From: Oscillospiraceae bacterium
Lineage (GTDB): Bacteria > Bacillota > Clostridia > Oscillospirales > QAMX01
DNA length: 49,556 nucleotides
NCBI GenBank assembly: GCA_015067715.1
Contig: SVLY01000016.1
Coordinates: 1 to 49,556, forward strand
Reading direction: 5' to 3'
Shown: positions 31,139-39,396 of the stretch, in pieces
Numbering within the stretch: position 1 is the stretch's first letter
Layout of the letters: each line of letters starts with the position of its first letter
Made by a program: the position numbers and the translations under genes
Notes under the pieces: generated by a model
Database searches by the model: none
Seen by the model: only the letters and a program-made list of their open reading frames with translations
Told to the model about the DNA's origin: nothing

Positions 31139-33373
31139 TTACGCCGGGTCGCTTGCGGAGGGAGGAAGAACTCTGACCCAGCTGTCGTCCGGCCGGTCGC
31201 AGAGATGGTAGGTTATAACGCCGCCGGAGGCAAGCTCGTCCCAGGTGAGCCATGCGCGGTCAATGGGCGTGCCGTTTACGTCGATGCCGCAGATATAGGT
31301 GTTTTCCGCCGGGTCTTTGTCGCACCGGATGACCAGAGTGTCGGACAGGGTGCAGGAGTGGTATTTACGGGAGAGCCGGAGCTCTGCGCGGCGGAAAAGG
31401 GGAGTGTTTACGTGGTAGATCATGCTTCCGGCGGACATTCCGTGGAAGCCCAGAGCGGTAAGGGTGAACCATGCGGACATCTGTCCCACGTCCTCGTTGC
31501 CGCAGAAGCCGTATTCCGTGGTGTTATAGGCCTCGGTCTGTATCCGGCGCACCCAGTACTGGGTCTTGTGGGGCTGACCGACGTCGGTGAAGATGTGCAC
31601 GAGATGGTGGCAGGGCTCGTTGGGGTGGTTATAGGCCTCGTTCCACATGGCGGAAAGGTCGCTCTCTGCCATGAAGCGGTCCAGATTTTCTATGAATTTC
31701 TCCCTGCCCATAAGGCCGATGAGCCCCTGGGGGTCGTGAGGCACGAACCAGCTCTGCTGGAAAATATTGCTTTCAACACAGCCCTTGTGGTCGTACTCGC
31801 CCTTCCATTCGTTCCAGCGGCCGTCGGCGTCTTTCAGGCGCATCCAGCCCACCTCGGGGGAGAAGATGTTCCGGTAATTCTGAGCCCGGCGGCGGAAAAG
31901 CCGGGCATTTTCCCCGTCCCCCAAAGCCTCGGCAAAAAGTCCGATGCAGTGGTCTGCAAAGACGTTTTCAAGAGTCTCGGATATGGAGGTGGGAACGTAG
32001 CCCAGATCGTTTAACTCCCGGGCGTGGTTGCGGCGGGTGTTGGGGTCGAGAGCGGTCTTAAGGCAGATATCATAGGCCTTTTCAACGTCGAAATCCCGTA
32101 TGCCCTTTTTGTAGGCGTCCACGGTGACTATTACCCCGGGGTCGCCTATCATACAGCCTGCCTCGTGACCTAAGATCTCCCATCTGGGGAAGGAGACGTT
32201 TTCGTACTGGGCAATGTCGATAAGGGAGTTTATCATGTCGTTTACGGCTTCGGGGCAAATGAGTGTCAGCAGGGGAAACTCACTGCGGAAAACGTCCCAG
32301 CCGCTGAAGACTGTGCGCTTGGCAAAGGCTTCGGTGTGGCGTACCGTGCCGTCGGCAGAGAGATAGTTCCCGTTCACGTCGGAAAACATTCTGGGGTCCA
32401 TGAGGGCGTGGTAAAGCGTGGTGTAGAAGACCGTGAGAGTGTCGGAGTCTTCCCGGGTGTCCTCGACCTTTATGGCGGAGAGCGCCTCGTCCCAGGCGGC
32501 GGTGGCGTTGGCGTGCATTTGGTCAAAGCTGACCGATGCGGCTTCTGCGTTAAAATTGTCCCTTGCGCCTTCGATATTGATATACGACACGGCAACCTTC
32601 AGACAGATGGGCTCTTCTCCCGGGGCGTATTCGGCGTAGAACCAAAGCTCCTCCCCGGAAAACTCCGTGCCGCGGAGTTCAACGGGGCTGTTTTTGTCCC
32701 AAAGGCCAAAGTTTTCCCAGGGCTGACTGATTTCAGCGTGGAAATAGAGGTCGTAGTTCACGTTTCCCCGGCCGTGTCCAAAGCCGCCGTGGGTGCTGGG
32801 GCAGTGAATACAGCCCTCAATGGTGCGGTCGTTGATCACCCAAAGCTCCTGAGATGCGCTTCTTCCGCCGATGCGCCGGGCAAGATTTATCTGAATGCGG
32901 CGGTTTGCGTTGCCGGGCCAGGTCATGCGGAGCTGACCTGCGTGGACGGAGGCAGTTGTTTCGGCGCGTACGCCGTAGGTGTCCAGAGTGACGGCGTAGT
33001 AGCCCGCCTCGGTGACCTCGGTGGAGTGGGAAAAGTCGGACTCATAGCCCCGGTCTTCTCTGGTCGTGAGTGCGTCCCGGTAGGTGCCGGAGAGGAGGTT
33101 AAGCTCTCCGGAGGTGGGCATGATCTGAAAATTACCAAGGTCGCCGTACCAGCCCACGCCGGACATATGGTTTACGGAAAAGCCGTCTATGGTGGTGTGG
33201 TGGTAGCTGTAGCCCGAGCCGTTGTCCCCGCCCTCGAAGGTGTCGGGGCCGAAGGCCACCATTCCAAAGGGGCAGACCGCACCGGGGTGGGTCTTTCCTC
33301 CGCCGTGACAGCTCGTGGCGGTCATGTCGCCTATGGTTCCGATCTTCGTGCTTACGTATCTGCTTAAACTCAT
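31139..33373 (-). CDS. GH92 alpha-mannosidase
   Basis: This 744-residue calcium-dependent family removes alpha-linked mannose (1,2-, 1,3-, 1,4- or 1,6-) from glycans. The sequence shows the start GTIGDMTATSCHGGGKTHPG and PFGMVAFGPDT, then FSVNHMSGVG, VFSGWDVFRSEFPLLTL, YNHPNEPCHH and GFCGNEDVGQMSAWF, all GH92 marks; the last carries the catalytic acidic region and the GNxDxGxxSAW block, here with Glu for the first Asp. GH92 enzymes in Bacteroidetes are usually exported; this one has no signal peptide and would work in the cytoplasm. The linkage preference cannot be read from sequence. CGGAGG lies about 7 bases before the ATG, and a promoter sits 31 bases upstream. It heads the operon with the TetM-like GTPase and the GH2 enzyme. 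Confidence 0.94.
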   Translation of the reverse strand: MSLSRYVSTKIGTIGDMTATSCHGGGKTHPGAVCPFGMVAFGPDTFEGGDNGSGYSYHHTTIDGFSVNHMSGVGWYGDLGNFQIMPTSGELNLLSGTYRDALTTREDRGYESDFSHSTEVTEAGYYAVTLDTYGVRAETTASVHAGQLRMTWPGNANRRIQINLARRIGGRSASQELWVINDRTIEGCIHCPSTHGGFGHGRGNVNYDLYFHAEISQPWENFGLWDKNSPVELRGTEFSGEELWFYAEYAPGEEPICLKVAVSYINIEGARDNFNAEAASVSFDQMHANATAAWDEALSAIKVEDTREDSDTLTVFYTTLYHALMDPRMFSDVNGNYLSADGTVRHTEAFAKRTVFSGWDVFRSEFPLLTLICPEAVNDMINSLIDIAQYENVSFPRWEILGHEAGCMIGDPGVIVTVDAYKKGIRDFDVEKAYDICLKTALDPNTRRNHARELNDLGYVPTSISETLENVFADHCIGLFAEALGDGENARLFRRRAQNYRNIFSPEVGWMRLKDADGRWNEWKGEYDHKGCVESNIFQQSWFVPHDPQGLIGLMGREKFIENLDRFMAESDLSAMWNEAYNHPNEPCHHLVHIFTDVGQPHKTQYWVRRIQTEAYNTTEYGFCGNEDVGQMSAWFTLTALGFHGMSAGSMIYHVNTPLFRRAELRLSRKYHSCTLSDTLVIRCDKDPAENTYICGIDVNGTPIDRAWLTWDELASGGVITYHLCDRPDDSWVRVLPPSASDPA

Positions 33374-33403
33374 GGTTGCCTCCGGAGTTTTTCTGATGCT
33401 TCA

Positions 33404-33433
33404 ATTATACCACCAAGGGGCATGGGAAAGCAA
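33404..33433 (-). promoter_or_regulatory. SigA promoter of the mannosidase operon
   Basis: Minus strand TTGCTT (33428-33433), an 18-base spacer, then TATAAT (33404-33409), 31 bases before the GH92 start. Confidence 0.7.
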
Positions 33434-33487
33434 TGACTCCCGTGGGGAAACTTGGGTTCTTTTTGGAAAAGTCACCGGGACAGCTAC

Positions 33488-33516
33488 TTGAACAGTTTAC
33501 AAATAGGGCTTATAAT
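33488..33516 (+). promoter_or_regulatory. SigA promoter of the alarmone synthetase gene
   Basis: TTGAAC (33488-33493), a 17-base spacer, then TATAAT (33511-33516), 43 bases before the GTG start. It lies inside a longer in-frame reading, which argues against the ATG at 33433. Confidence 0.88.
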
Positions 33517-33558
33517 AAAGACAGGGACCGAAGACTGTACACAGGGAGGTACTTTTTT

Positions 33559-34257
33559 GTGGCTTACAATGAAATGACGACAAATCCCACCGCGCTGGAC
33601 GGCGACGAAGCCCTTCAGGTGTTTTTGAACTCCGGTGCGTTGGAGTGGGCGAGAGTTCAGGCGCAGAATTACACGAGACTCATGGCCTATTACCGCTGTG
33701 CCATGATGGAGATCGAGACCAAATTCAACGTGCTCAACGAGGAATTTTCCCTCCGCCACGACAGAAACCCCATAAGCAGTATCAAAACCAGGCTGAAATC
33801 CCCGCTGAGCATAAAGAACAAGCTTGAGAGAAAAAGCCTGCCCATAACCCTTGGCACAATCGAGAATGAGGTAAACGACGTTGCGGGCATACGTGTTGTG
33901 TGCTCCTTTGTGGACGACGTTTATATGCTGGCAGATGCACTTCTTGCCCAGGACGATATTGAGCTCATCGCCCGGAAGGACTATATCTCCGAGCCAAAGG
34001 ATAGCGGCTACCGAAGTCTTCACCTTATCGTAAGCGTTCCCATCTTTCTTGCCAGCGAGAAAAAATACATGAAGGTGGAAATTCAGCTTCGTACCATTGC
34101 AATGGACTTCTGGGCAAGCCTTGAGCACCAGCTCCGGTACAAAAAGGACAGAGCCTTTACGGATGAAATGGCACGGGAGCTGAAGACCTGTGCCGAAATG
34201 AGCGCCGAGCTTGACTCCCGAATGGACAGGCTTCGGGGCAACCTCCAGACCGAATAG
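33559..34257 (+). CDS. relQ: Small alarmone synthetase (YjbM/RelQ family)
   Basis: This 232-residue single-domain (p)ppGpp synthetase transfers pyrophosphate from ATP to GDP or GTP. It carries SPLSIKNKLERKSLP (ATP-binding basic segment), NDVAGIRVVCSFVDDVY, ARKDYISEPKDSGYRSLHL (GTP-binding and catalytic region), VEIQLRTIAMDFWASLEHQLRYKK (catalytic Glu in E-x-Q-x-R-T), and a C-terminal coiled helix. There is no hydrolase domain or regulatory tail, so it is SAS1/RelQ type, not a long RelA/SpoT. I chose GTG at 33559 because GGGAGG is 9 bases upstream and the promoter lies just before. It is monocistronic, with a strong terminator. Confidence 0.94.
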   Translation: MAYNEMTTNPTALDGDEALQVFLNSGALEWARVQAQNYTRLMAYYRCAMMEIETKFNVLNEEFSLRHDRNPISSIKTRLKSPLSIKNKLERKSLPITLGTIENEVNDVAGIRVVCSFVDDVYMLADALLAQDDIELIARKDYISEPKDSGYRSLHLIVSVPIFLASEKKYMKVEIQLRTIAMDFWASLEHQLRYKKDRAFTDEMARELKTCAEMSAELDSRMDRLRGNLQTE

Positions 34258-34267
34258 AAAACCAATC

Positions 34268-34298
34268 AAAAGCCCACAGGATCATCCTGTGGGCTTTT
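34268..34298. terminator. Bidirectional terminator between relQ and the UxaE-like gene
   Basis: A 15-bp perfect inverted repeat (34268-34282 with 34284-34298, AAAAGCCCACAGGAT) lies between converging genes. The T-run is inside the stem ends on both strands. Confidence 0.85.
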
Positions 34299-34312
34299 GG
34301 AATAATATGACC

Positions 34313-35674
34313 TTAATTGGCTTCAACTCCAAGCAGGCTCAGATGCCGTCCCATGTGGGAAACAAGTCTGGCGGCGTAGGCTTCGGGCTTTTCGTTCCAG
34401 AGGCCGAAAAGTCCGGGGCGGAGCTCCGGGGAGTTTAAAAGCTGTCCGTAGGTTATGTGGATGAGCTGTCTTGCGGTGGGGTCTGCGAAAAGGGCGGGCA
34501 GCTCGGCATCGGTGAGAGTTTCGATGGGGGCGAGAGTGGTGGGGTCGGAGGTGATGTGGTAATAGGCAAGCGCCTCGGGGAAGGCCTTTAATGCCAGCGC
34601 CCAGCACCGGCGGAAAAGGTCAGGATCGTTCTCTGCAACAACGGCCATGGCCTCAAGCCAGCTTGTGCCTGCGGTCTTGACGTGCCAGCGGTCAAGATGT
34701 CTGCCGATGGCGGGAAATACGCTGAACTTGTCGGAGCCGGAGTGGATGGAGAGCTTGTAGCCAAAGCGGCGGGCGATGGCGGCGTGGGCGACAAGCTCAC
34801 GCTCAAACTGCGCCGTGTCGCCGATATAGTCTATACCCTTCTGAAAATCTCCGCAAAAACGGGGAGCCACCGTTGCGGGCAGAACGCCCCGGCGCATAAG
34901 CTCGCAGGCGCAGAAAAAATGCGCCTTGGGGTCTGTGGGCTCGCTTGTCTCGTCTATGGACATTTCAAAGTCTGCGGTGTTTTTGCCAAGGAAGAACCTG
35001 TGCCAGATGTCCGCGGCAAAGTCGATGGCCTCGCCGTAGACGTAGGCAATGCGGCCGAGCTCTTCGGGGGTGTAGGTTAGATACCCCTCTCCGTTTTCAA
35101 AGGCGCGCCCCAAGTAGCGGGCCTCAAGCTCGGGATCCTGCTTTGTGCCGGGCTCGCTGTGGATATGTTCGCTGGCGTCAAGGGTTATCATTGTAAAGCC
35201 CAGATCAAGGGCTGCTTTTATGTCTTCGGCGGTTTTGAGATGGTCGCCGTCGGCGCCGTAGCCCTTTGTGTAGCCGATGCGGAAAACGGCGTAGGTAGCG
35301 GCAGAGAGAACGTCCGTATACGCGCGGCGGGTGAGGTTCAGCTCGCGCATGGACTGCTGGGCAAGCACGGGGGCAACGTCGCTTTTGCCAAGGGAGAGGA
35401 TGTGTCCGTTGCCGGCAAGACCAAGCCTGTCTCCGAAGCCAAAGCTTCTGTCACGGGTGAGAACCTTTGCCGGGGCGGTGAAGGGCAGTACGGAGCGGAG
35501 TGCAACGGCGTTTTCGTTGTTTGCCGGGGCAATGACCTTTCCGTTTTCGGTTCTGCCCTCAAAGCCAAGCCCCTCCGGGGCGATTATAAATTCTTCTCCG
35601 CCCTTTGAGGCAAGGCAGATATTTCCCTTTTCGGTCTCGAAAACAGAGCTTTGGTATACTTTGAGTTCTTCCAT
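34313..35674 (-). CDS. uxaE: Tagaturonate epimerase-like protein (UxaE family)
   Basis: The 453-residue protein has RSFGFGDRLGLAGNGHI (about 77-93), TMITLDASEHIH and YKLSIHSGSDKFSVFP in a TIM-barrel-like layout. These match UxaE, which epimerises D-tagaturonate to D-fructuronate in galacturonate breakdown. The His- and Asp-rich strands (LDASEH, HSGSDK) are probable metal ligands. The best-known UxaE proteins are a little longer (about 470-500). AAGGAGAG lies about 10 bases before the ATG. It is divergent from an alpha/beta hydrolase and convergent with relQ, with no other uronate gene beside it, so the pathway cannot be confirmed from the window. An alternative is another sugar-acid epimerase of the same fold. 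Confidence 0.75.
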   Translation of the reverse strand: MEELKVYQSSVFETEKGNICLASKGGEEFIIAPEGLGFEGRTENGKVIAPANNENAVALRSVLPFTAPAKVLTRDRSFGFGDRLGLAGNGHILSLGKSDVAPVLAQQSMRELNLTRRAYTDVLSAATYAVFRIGYTKGYGADGDHLKTAEDIKAALDLGFTMITLDASEHIHSEPGTKQDPELEARYLGRAFENGEGYLTYTPEELGRIAYVYGEAIDFAADIWHRFFLGKNTADFEMSIDETSEPTDPKAHFFCACELMRRGVLPATVAPRFCGDFQKGIDYIGDTAQFERELVAHAAIARRFGYKLSIHSGSDKFSVFPAIGRHLDRWHVKTAGTSWLEAMAVVAENDPDLFRRCWALALKAFPEALAYYHITSDPTTLAPIETLTDAELPALFADPTARQLIHITYGQLLNSPELRPGLFGLWNEKPEAYAARLVSHMGRHLSLLGVEAN

Positions 35675-35710
35675 GTTTTGTGGCTCTCCTTTGTTGGTTT
35701 TGTTTTTGTG

Positions 35711-35740
35711 TTGACAAAAGGGGGTGAAAGCGGTTATAAT
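35711..35740 (+). promoter_or_regulatory. SigA promoter of the alpha/beta hydrolase
   Basis: TTGACA (35711-35716), an 18-base spacer, then TATAAT (35735-35740): both boxes full consensus, 42 bases before the start codon. Confidence 0.88.
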
Positions 35741-35781
35741 CTTTTTGAAAAGAAATCTGTCCGGGAGGTAAATAAACGAAA

Positions 35782-36444
35782 ATGTACGTTGGAGTTAACG
35801 GAATAAAGCTTTGGTACGAAAAGCGGGGGTGCGGCAGACCCGTGGTGCTTCTCCACGGAAACGGCGAGGATCACGGCGTTTTTTCCAGCCTTGCCACCGC
35901 CCTTGAGGAGGAGTTTGAGCTCTGGCTTCCGGACAGCCGCTGTCACGGAAACAGCACGGATACGGATGAGATAAGCTACGGAGCAATGACCCGGGATATT
36001 GCGGAGTTCATTTCTGCCTGCGGCATACACAAGCCCATACTTCTGGGCTTTTCCGACGGAGGCATAGTCGGGCTTATGCTGGCTATAGAATATCCGGAGC
36101 TTCTGGGTGGACTTATCGCCTGCGGCGCAAACACTAAGCCCTGCGGACTTAAAGCAAGCTTTCGCATTGCCTGCGAGGTTAAACACTGTCTCACCCGGGA
36201 CAAGCTTTTGGGGCTTATGATAAACTCACCGGATATTTCCCTTTCCGGACTTGGACGCATTTCGGTTCCCACGCTGATCGTCGCGGGAAGCCGGGATCTC
36301 GTCCGGCCGGAGGAGATTGAAAAACAGGTGCGCTATATCCCCGGGGCAGAGAAATTCATCTTCGAGGGGGAGACCCACGACAGCTACGTTTCCGGCTGTG
36401 CCCTTCTGGCGCCCCTGGTGCGGCGCATGGCAGGAGCCCTGTAA
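35782..36444 (+). CDS. Alpha/beta-fold hydrolase
   Basis: The 220-residue protein has the canonical fold signs: VVLLHGNGEDHGVF (oxyanion turn), DSRCHGNS, LLGFSDGGIVGLML (nucleophile elbow G-F-S-D-G-G, Ser near residue 93), IPTLIVAGSRDLV-type strand with the acid Asp (reads VPTLIVAGSRDLV), and GETHDSYV (catalytic His). The nucleophile motif has Asp after Ser, as in several esterases and the haloperoxidase-like subgroup. It is smaller than most family members (about 260-280), because the lid is short. GGGAGG lies about 11 bases before the ATG. The substrate cannot be told; an ester or lactone of a sugar acid would suit the neighbours, but this is only a guess. Confidence 0.88.
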   Translation: MYVGVNGIKLWYEKRGCGRPVVLLHGNGEDHGVFSSLATALEEEFELWLPDSRCHGNSTDTDEISYGAMTRDIAEFISACGIHKPILLGFSDGGIVGLMLAIEYPELLGGLIACGANTKPCGLKASFRIACEVKHCLTRDKLLGLMINSPDISLSGLGRISVPTLIVAGSRDLVRPEEIEKQVRYIPGAEKFIFEGETHDSYVSGCALLAPLVRRMAGAL

Positions 36445-36503
36445 GTCTATTATACCATATTGTCCGGGGATGTCCATCCCCAAAGCCTTCAGAAATAAAA
36501 AAT

Positions 36504-36540
36504 CGGGAGAGATCCGCCAAACGATCTCTCCCGTTATTTT
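36504..36540. terminator. Bidirectional terminator between the hydrolase and acyltransferase genes
   Basis: An 11-bp stem CGGGAGAGATC (36504-36514) pairs with 36523-36533. A-rich sequence precedes it and TTATTTTTG follows, so it can work on both strands. Confidence 0.88.
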
Positions 36541-36545
36541 TGTTT

Positions 36546-37709
36546 TCAGCCCGCCTGTTCGGCCTGGCGCCTGAGCTCTTCGATGGCCACGAGGAAGATG
36601 CGTCCCAGGTATTTGACCTCGTCGGAGGGGATCTCGAAATAGCCCTTTTTGGTGACGGTCATAATAAGGGCGCTGCTTCCGTGGATGGAAACGTCCTCGA
36701 TCTCGGAAATGGCAAATTCCGTGTTGCCGAGCTTTAGTGCCTTGCCGGTGATGGAAAGGGTGCCGCTGTCCACGGTCTCGGTGCCAAGCTCGGGCTTGAC
36801 GGAGCAGAGCTTTAAGCCGTCCACGGAATAGTAGACGGTATCGTCCCCGTAGGTAAGACCGGATCTGAACTGCTCAAGCTCCCAAAGATCCCAGTCGCGT
36901 ATGGTCTTATATGGGAAATTGCCGGAGATATAGCCGTATTCGTCGTATTCGCCCTTCAGACCGCAATCGCAGAAAAAGCTGTTGCCCTTGCTTTTTACCG
37001 TGCCAAGGCGGCGGCAGTTGGGGCACATGAACAGGGCGGTCTCGATGCCCTCGGCACGGCGGTCGGAGCGGTAGCGCACGGGAGATGCCTCCTGCCCGGC
37101 GTAGGCATCCTCGAAAATATCGGAGACGATGGCGGCGTTGACCTCTTCGGCGGTCATCTTTGCAAGCTCCTCCGGGGTGTACACGCGCACGACGCGGCCG
37201 TCCATTCTGCCACGTCGGAAGGTCTTTTTAGCCCAGCGGGGGCTGGTGAAATAGCCGCCGGTGAGCCGGTAGGTGACGAGGGAGCACTTTGCCTTTTTTA
37301 CAAGCTTTCCGGTGGAGGCGAGAATGGGGTTGGTAAGACCGTTGTAGCTCTTGTTGCCCTCGGCAAAGAGGAGAATATTCTGACCCTTTTTCAGCCTGCG
37401 GAGCATTTCGATAACTGTGGATGCGGCTGTGGTACCCTTGGCCCGGGCTATGGGGTCGAGGAAGAACTTCAGCGCCTTTGATGCCAGACCCCGGCGGAAG
37501 ATATGCTCGCTGGCAACGGCGTACATATGCTGTCTGATGCCGGTGCAGACGAGGATGGGGTCGTAGTCCGTGTTGTGGTTGGACATGACGATGAAGGGGC
37601 CTTCGATCTTTTGGGGTATGTGGCGGTGGAAATTCACCTTTGCCCGCACGAAGAGATAAACGGGAAAGCGGAGAAGAACGAAAACGAGTCTGTGGAAAAA
37701 GTATTTCAT
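36546..37709 (-). CDS. PlsC-type acyltransferase with zinc ribbon and C-terminal domain
   Basis: The 387-residue protein (from ATG 37709; a GTG at 37724 is an equal alternative) begins with a hydrophobic helix KYFFHRLVFVLLRFPVYLFV. The glycerolipid acyltransferase domain follows, with HNTDYD (the H-x4-D catalytic motif), ASEHIFRRG, LLFAEGNKS (substrate-binding E-G-N/T) and PILASTGKLVKKA. After about residue 200 come extra parts: a zinc ribbon (CPNCRRLG then CDCG, about 230-255) and a 120-residue beta-rich C-terminal region (DTVYYSVDGLKLCSV, KALKLGNTEFAISEIEDVSI) resembling a PH-like fold. The family normally adds an acyl chain to lysophosphatidate at the membrane; the extra domains are unusual. 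It starts just after the cimA stop, so the two are probably cotranscribed. Confidence 0.85.
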   Translation of the reverse strand: MKYFFHRLVFVLLRFPVYLFVRAKVNFHRHIPQKIEGPFIVMSNHNTDYDPILVCTGIRQHMYAVASEHIFRRGLASKALKFFLDPIARAKGTTAASTVIEMLRRLKKGQNILLFAEGNKSYNGLTNPILASTGKLVKKAKCSLVTYRLTGGYFTSPRWAKKTFRRGRMDGRVVRVYTPEELAKMTAEEVNAAIVSDIFEDAYAGQEASPVRYRSDRRAEGIETALFMCPNCRRLGTVKSKGNSFFCDCGLKGEYDEYGYISGNFPYKTIRDWDLWELEQFRSGLTYGDDTVYYSVDGLKLCSVKPELGTETVDSGTLSITGKALKLGNTEFAISEIEDVSIHGSSALIMTVTKKGYFEIPSDEVKYLGRIFLVAIEELRRQAEQAG

Positions 37710-37736
37710 AATTCCTAGGGTCACGCGCCTTTCTGT

Positions 37737-39317
37737 TTATAGTGTTGCCGTTTCGCTGTCGGTCTTTGAAAGCTTAAATTCAATGGCGTCCACCAGGGCA
37801 GTCAAGCTGGCCTCAAGCACGTCGTTTGAAACGCCCACGGTGGTCCAGGTGTCCTGTCCGTCGCAGGATTCCATAAGCACGCGAACCCGTGCGACGGTGG
37901 AGGAGTTTTGCTCAAGAACGCGGACCTTGTAGTCCGTCATTTTCATGTCCGCAATGTCGGGGTAAAACACCCTCAGCGCCTTTCGCAGGGCAAGGTCAAG
38001 GGCGTTGACCGGGCCTGCTCCTGTTTCGGCGGTGGTCTCGGTACGTCCGTCCACCTCGATCTTTACGGAGGCAAAGGCAGAGAGCTCTCCGGGGGGAGCG
38101 GGAAATTCCCCCATGGTCTTGTAAAACACCAGCCGGAAATGGGGGCGGTAGGTGCCGAGCATCTTCATTACCATAATGTCGAGGCTGGCCTCGGCGGCCT
38201 CGTAGGAATAGCCGAGGCGTTCGGATTCCTTGAGGGCGGCGAGGATCCTGGCGATCTCGGGGGAATCCCGGGTGAGCTCAGGGGCAATGCTCTGAAGTCT
38301 GGGAGTAATGGCGCTGCGGCCGCTGACCTCGCTGGTGAGCAGGCGGCGCTTGTTTCCCACAAGCTCGGGGTCAATGTGTTCAAAGGTGGAGGGATCTTTC
38401 AGAACCGCGTCTATGTGCATTCCGCCCTTGTGGGCAAAGGCACTGCTGCCGATATAGGGGCGGTTGTTTGGAAGGTTGACGTTGGATATCTCTGCAATGT
38501 GCCGCGCCGCGTCGAAAAGCTGGGCGACGTTGCAGGAACAGCTGTAGGCCGATTTTATAACCAGGTTTGGGATTATGGTTGAGAGGTTTGCGTTTCCGCA
38601 GCGCTCTCCGATGCCGATAAAGGTGCCCTGAACCTGGTTTGCGCCGCCGTAAACTCCGGCCATTGAGTTTGCAACGGCACAGCCGGTGTCGTTGTGGCAA
38701 TGGATGGCAACGTTCACCCCGTCGAGCAGGGCGACGACCTCTTTTGTGACCATGTAGATCTCAAAGGGCAGGTTTCCGCCGTTTGTGTCGCAAAGGGTGA
38801 CGGTCGAGGCTCCGGCATGGGCGGCGGAGCGGATCACCGAAAGGGTGTATTCCCGGTTGGCCATCCACCCGTCGAAGAAATGCTCGGCGTCAAAGATGAC
38901 CTCAAGCCCCAGAGAGGCAAGGTAGGCGATGCTGGAGGAGACGAGTTCAAGGTTTTCCTCAAGGCTTATGCCAAGGACTTCGGTGACCTGTCTGTCCCAT
39001 GCCTTGCCGACAAGTGTGACCGCCGGAGCGCCGGAGGCCGCGAGGGCGCAAAGGGATGCATCCTCTTCCGGGGCAACTCCCGGGCGGCGGGTGCTTCCAA
39101 AGGCACAGAGCTTTGCGTTTTTCAGGTTGAGCTCACCTGCGGCGCGGAAAAATTCTGCGTCCTTGGGGTTGGAGACGGGATTTCCCGCTTCGATATAGTC
39201 AACGCCGAATTCGTCCAGAGCCCGGCAGATATTCAGTTTGTCGTTAACGGAAAAGCTTACGCCCTCTGCCTGTGCTCCGTCCCGAAGGGTGGAGTCAAGT
39301 ATCTGTATACGTCTCAT
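37737..39317 (-). CDS. cimA: (R)-citramalate synthase
   Basis: CimA condenses pyruvate with acetyl-CoA to (R)-citramalate, the first step of the threonine-independent isoleucine route. The 526-residue protein starts at the ATG at 39317 (AAGGACA about 11 bases upstream); an in-frame start 126 bases further up includes the divergent promoter and was rejected. Motifs: QILDSTLRDGAQAEGVSFS (HMGL-like active site), FGSTRRPG, DAEHFFDGW, CDTNGGNLP, IHCHNDTGCAVAN and GIGERCGNANL. The C-terminal LeuA-type regulatory dimerisation domain starts near residue 400. Length, the FGSTRR motif and the HFFDG motif separate it from LeuA and from homocitrate synthase. It would feed leuCDB, which are outside the window. 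Confidence 0.94.
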   Translation of the reverse strand: MRRIQILDSTLRDGAQAEGVSFSVNDKLNICRALDEFGVDYIEAGNPVSNPKDAEFFRAAGELNLKNAKLCAFGSTRRPGVAPEEDASLCALAASGAPAVTLVGKAWDRQVTEVLGISLEENLELVSSSIAYLASLGLEVIFDAEHFFDGWMANREYTLSVIRSAAHAGASTVTLCDTNGGNLPFEIYMVTKEVVALLDGVNVAIHCHNDTGCAVANSMAGVYGGANQVQGTFIGIGERCGNANLSTIIPNLVIKSAYSCSCNVAQLFDAARHIAEISNVNLPNNRPYIGSSAFAHKGGMHIDAVLKDPSTFEHIDPELVGNKRRLLTSEVSGRSAITPRLQSIAPELTRDSPEIARILAALKESERLGYSYEAAEASLDIMVMKMLGTYRPHFRLVFYKTMGEFPAPPGELSAFASVKIEVDGRTETTAETGAGPVNALDLALRKALRVFYPDIADMKMTDYKVRVLEQNSSTVARVRVLMESCDGQDTWTTVGVSNDVLEASLTALVDAIEFKLSKTDSETATL

Positions 39318-39332
39318 GGTATTTATCTGTCC

Positions 39333-39361
39333 TTGAAACCCGGTGGGGATTGTGGTATAAT
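39333..39361 (+). promoter_or_regulatory. SigA promoter of the HAD phosphatase gene
   Basis: TTGAAA (39333-39338), a 17-base spacer, then TATAAT (39356-39361), 35 bases before the start codon, in the divergent gap with cimA. Confidence 0.85.
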
Positions 39362-39396
39362 CATCAGTAACGAAAAAAGCCCGGAGGAAAAGCGAT

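Noticed and set aside
32336-33367. 343-codon open frame antisense to the GH92 gene
   Set aside because: Shadow frame; the GH92 signatures are unambiguous on the minus strand.
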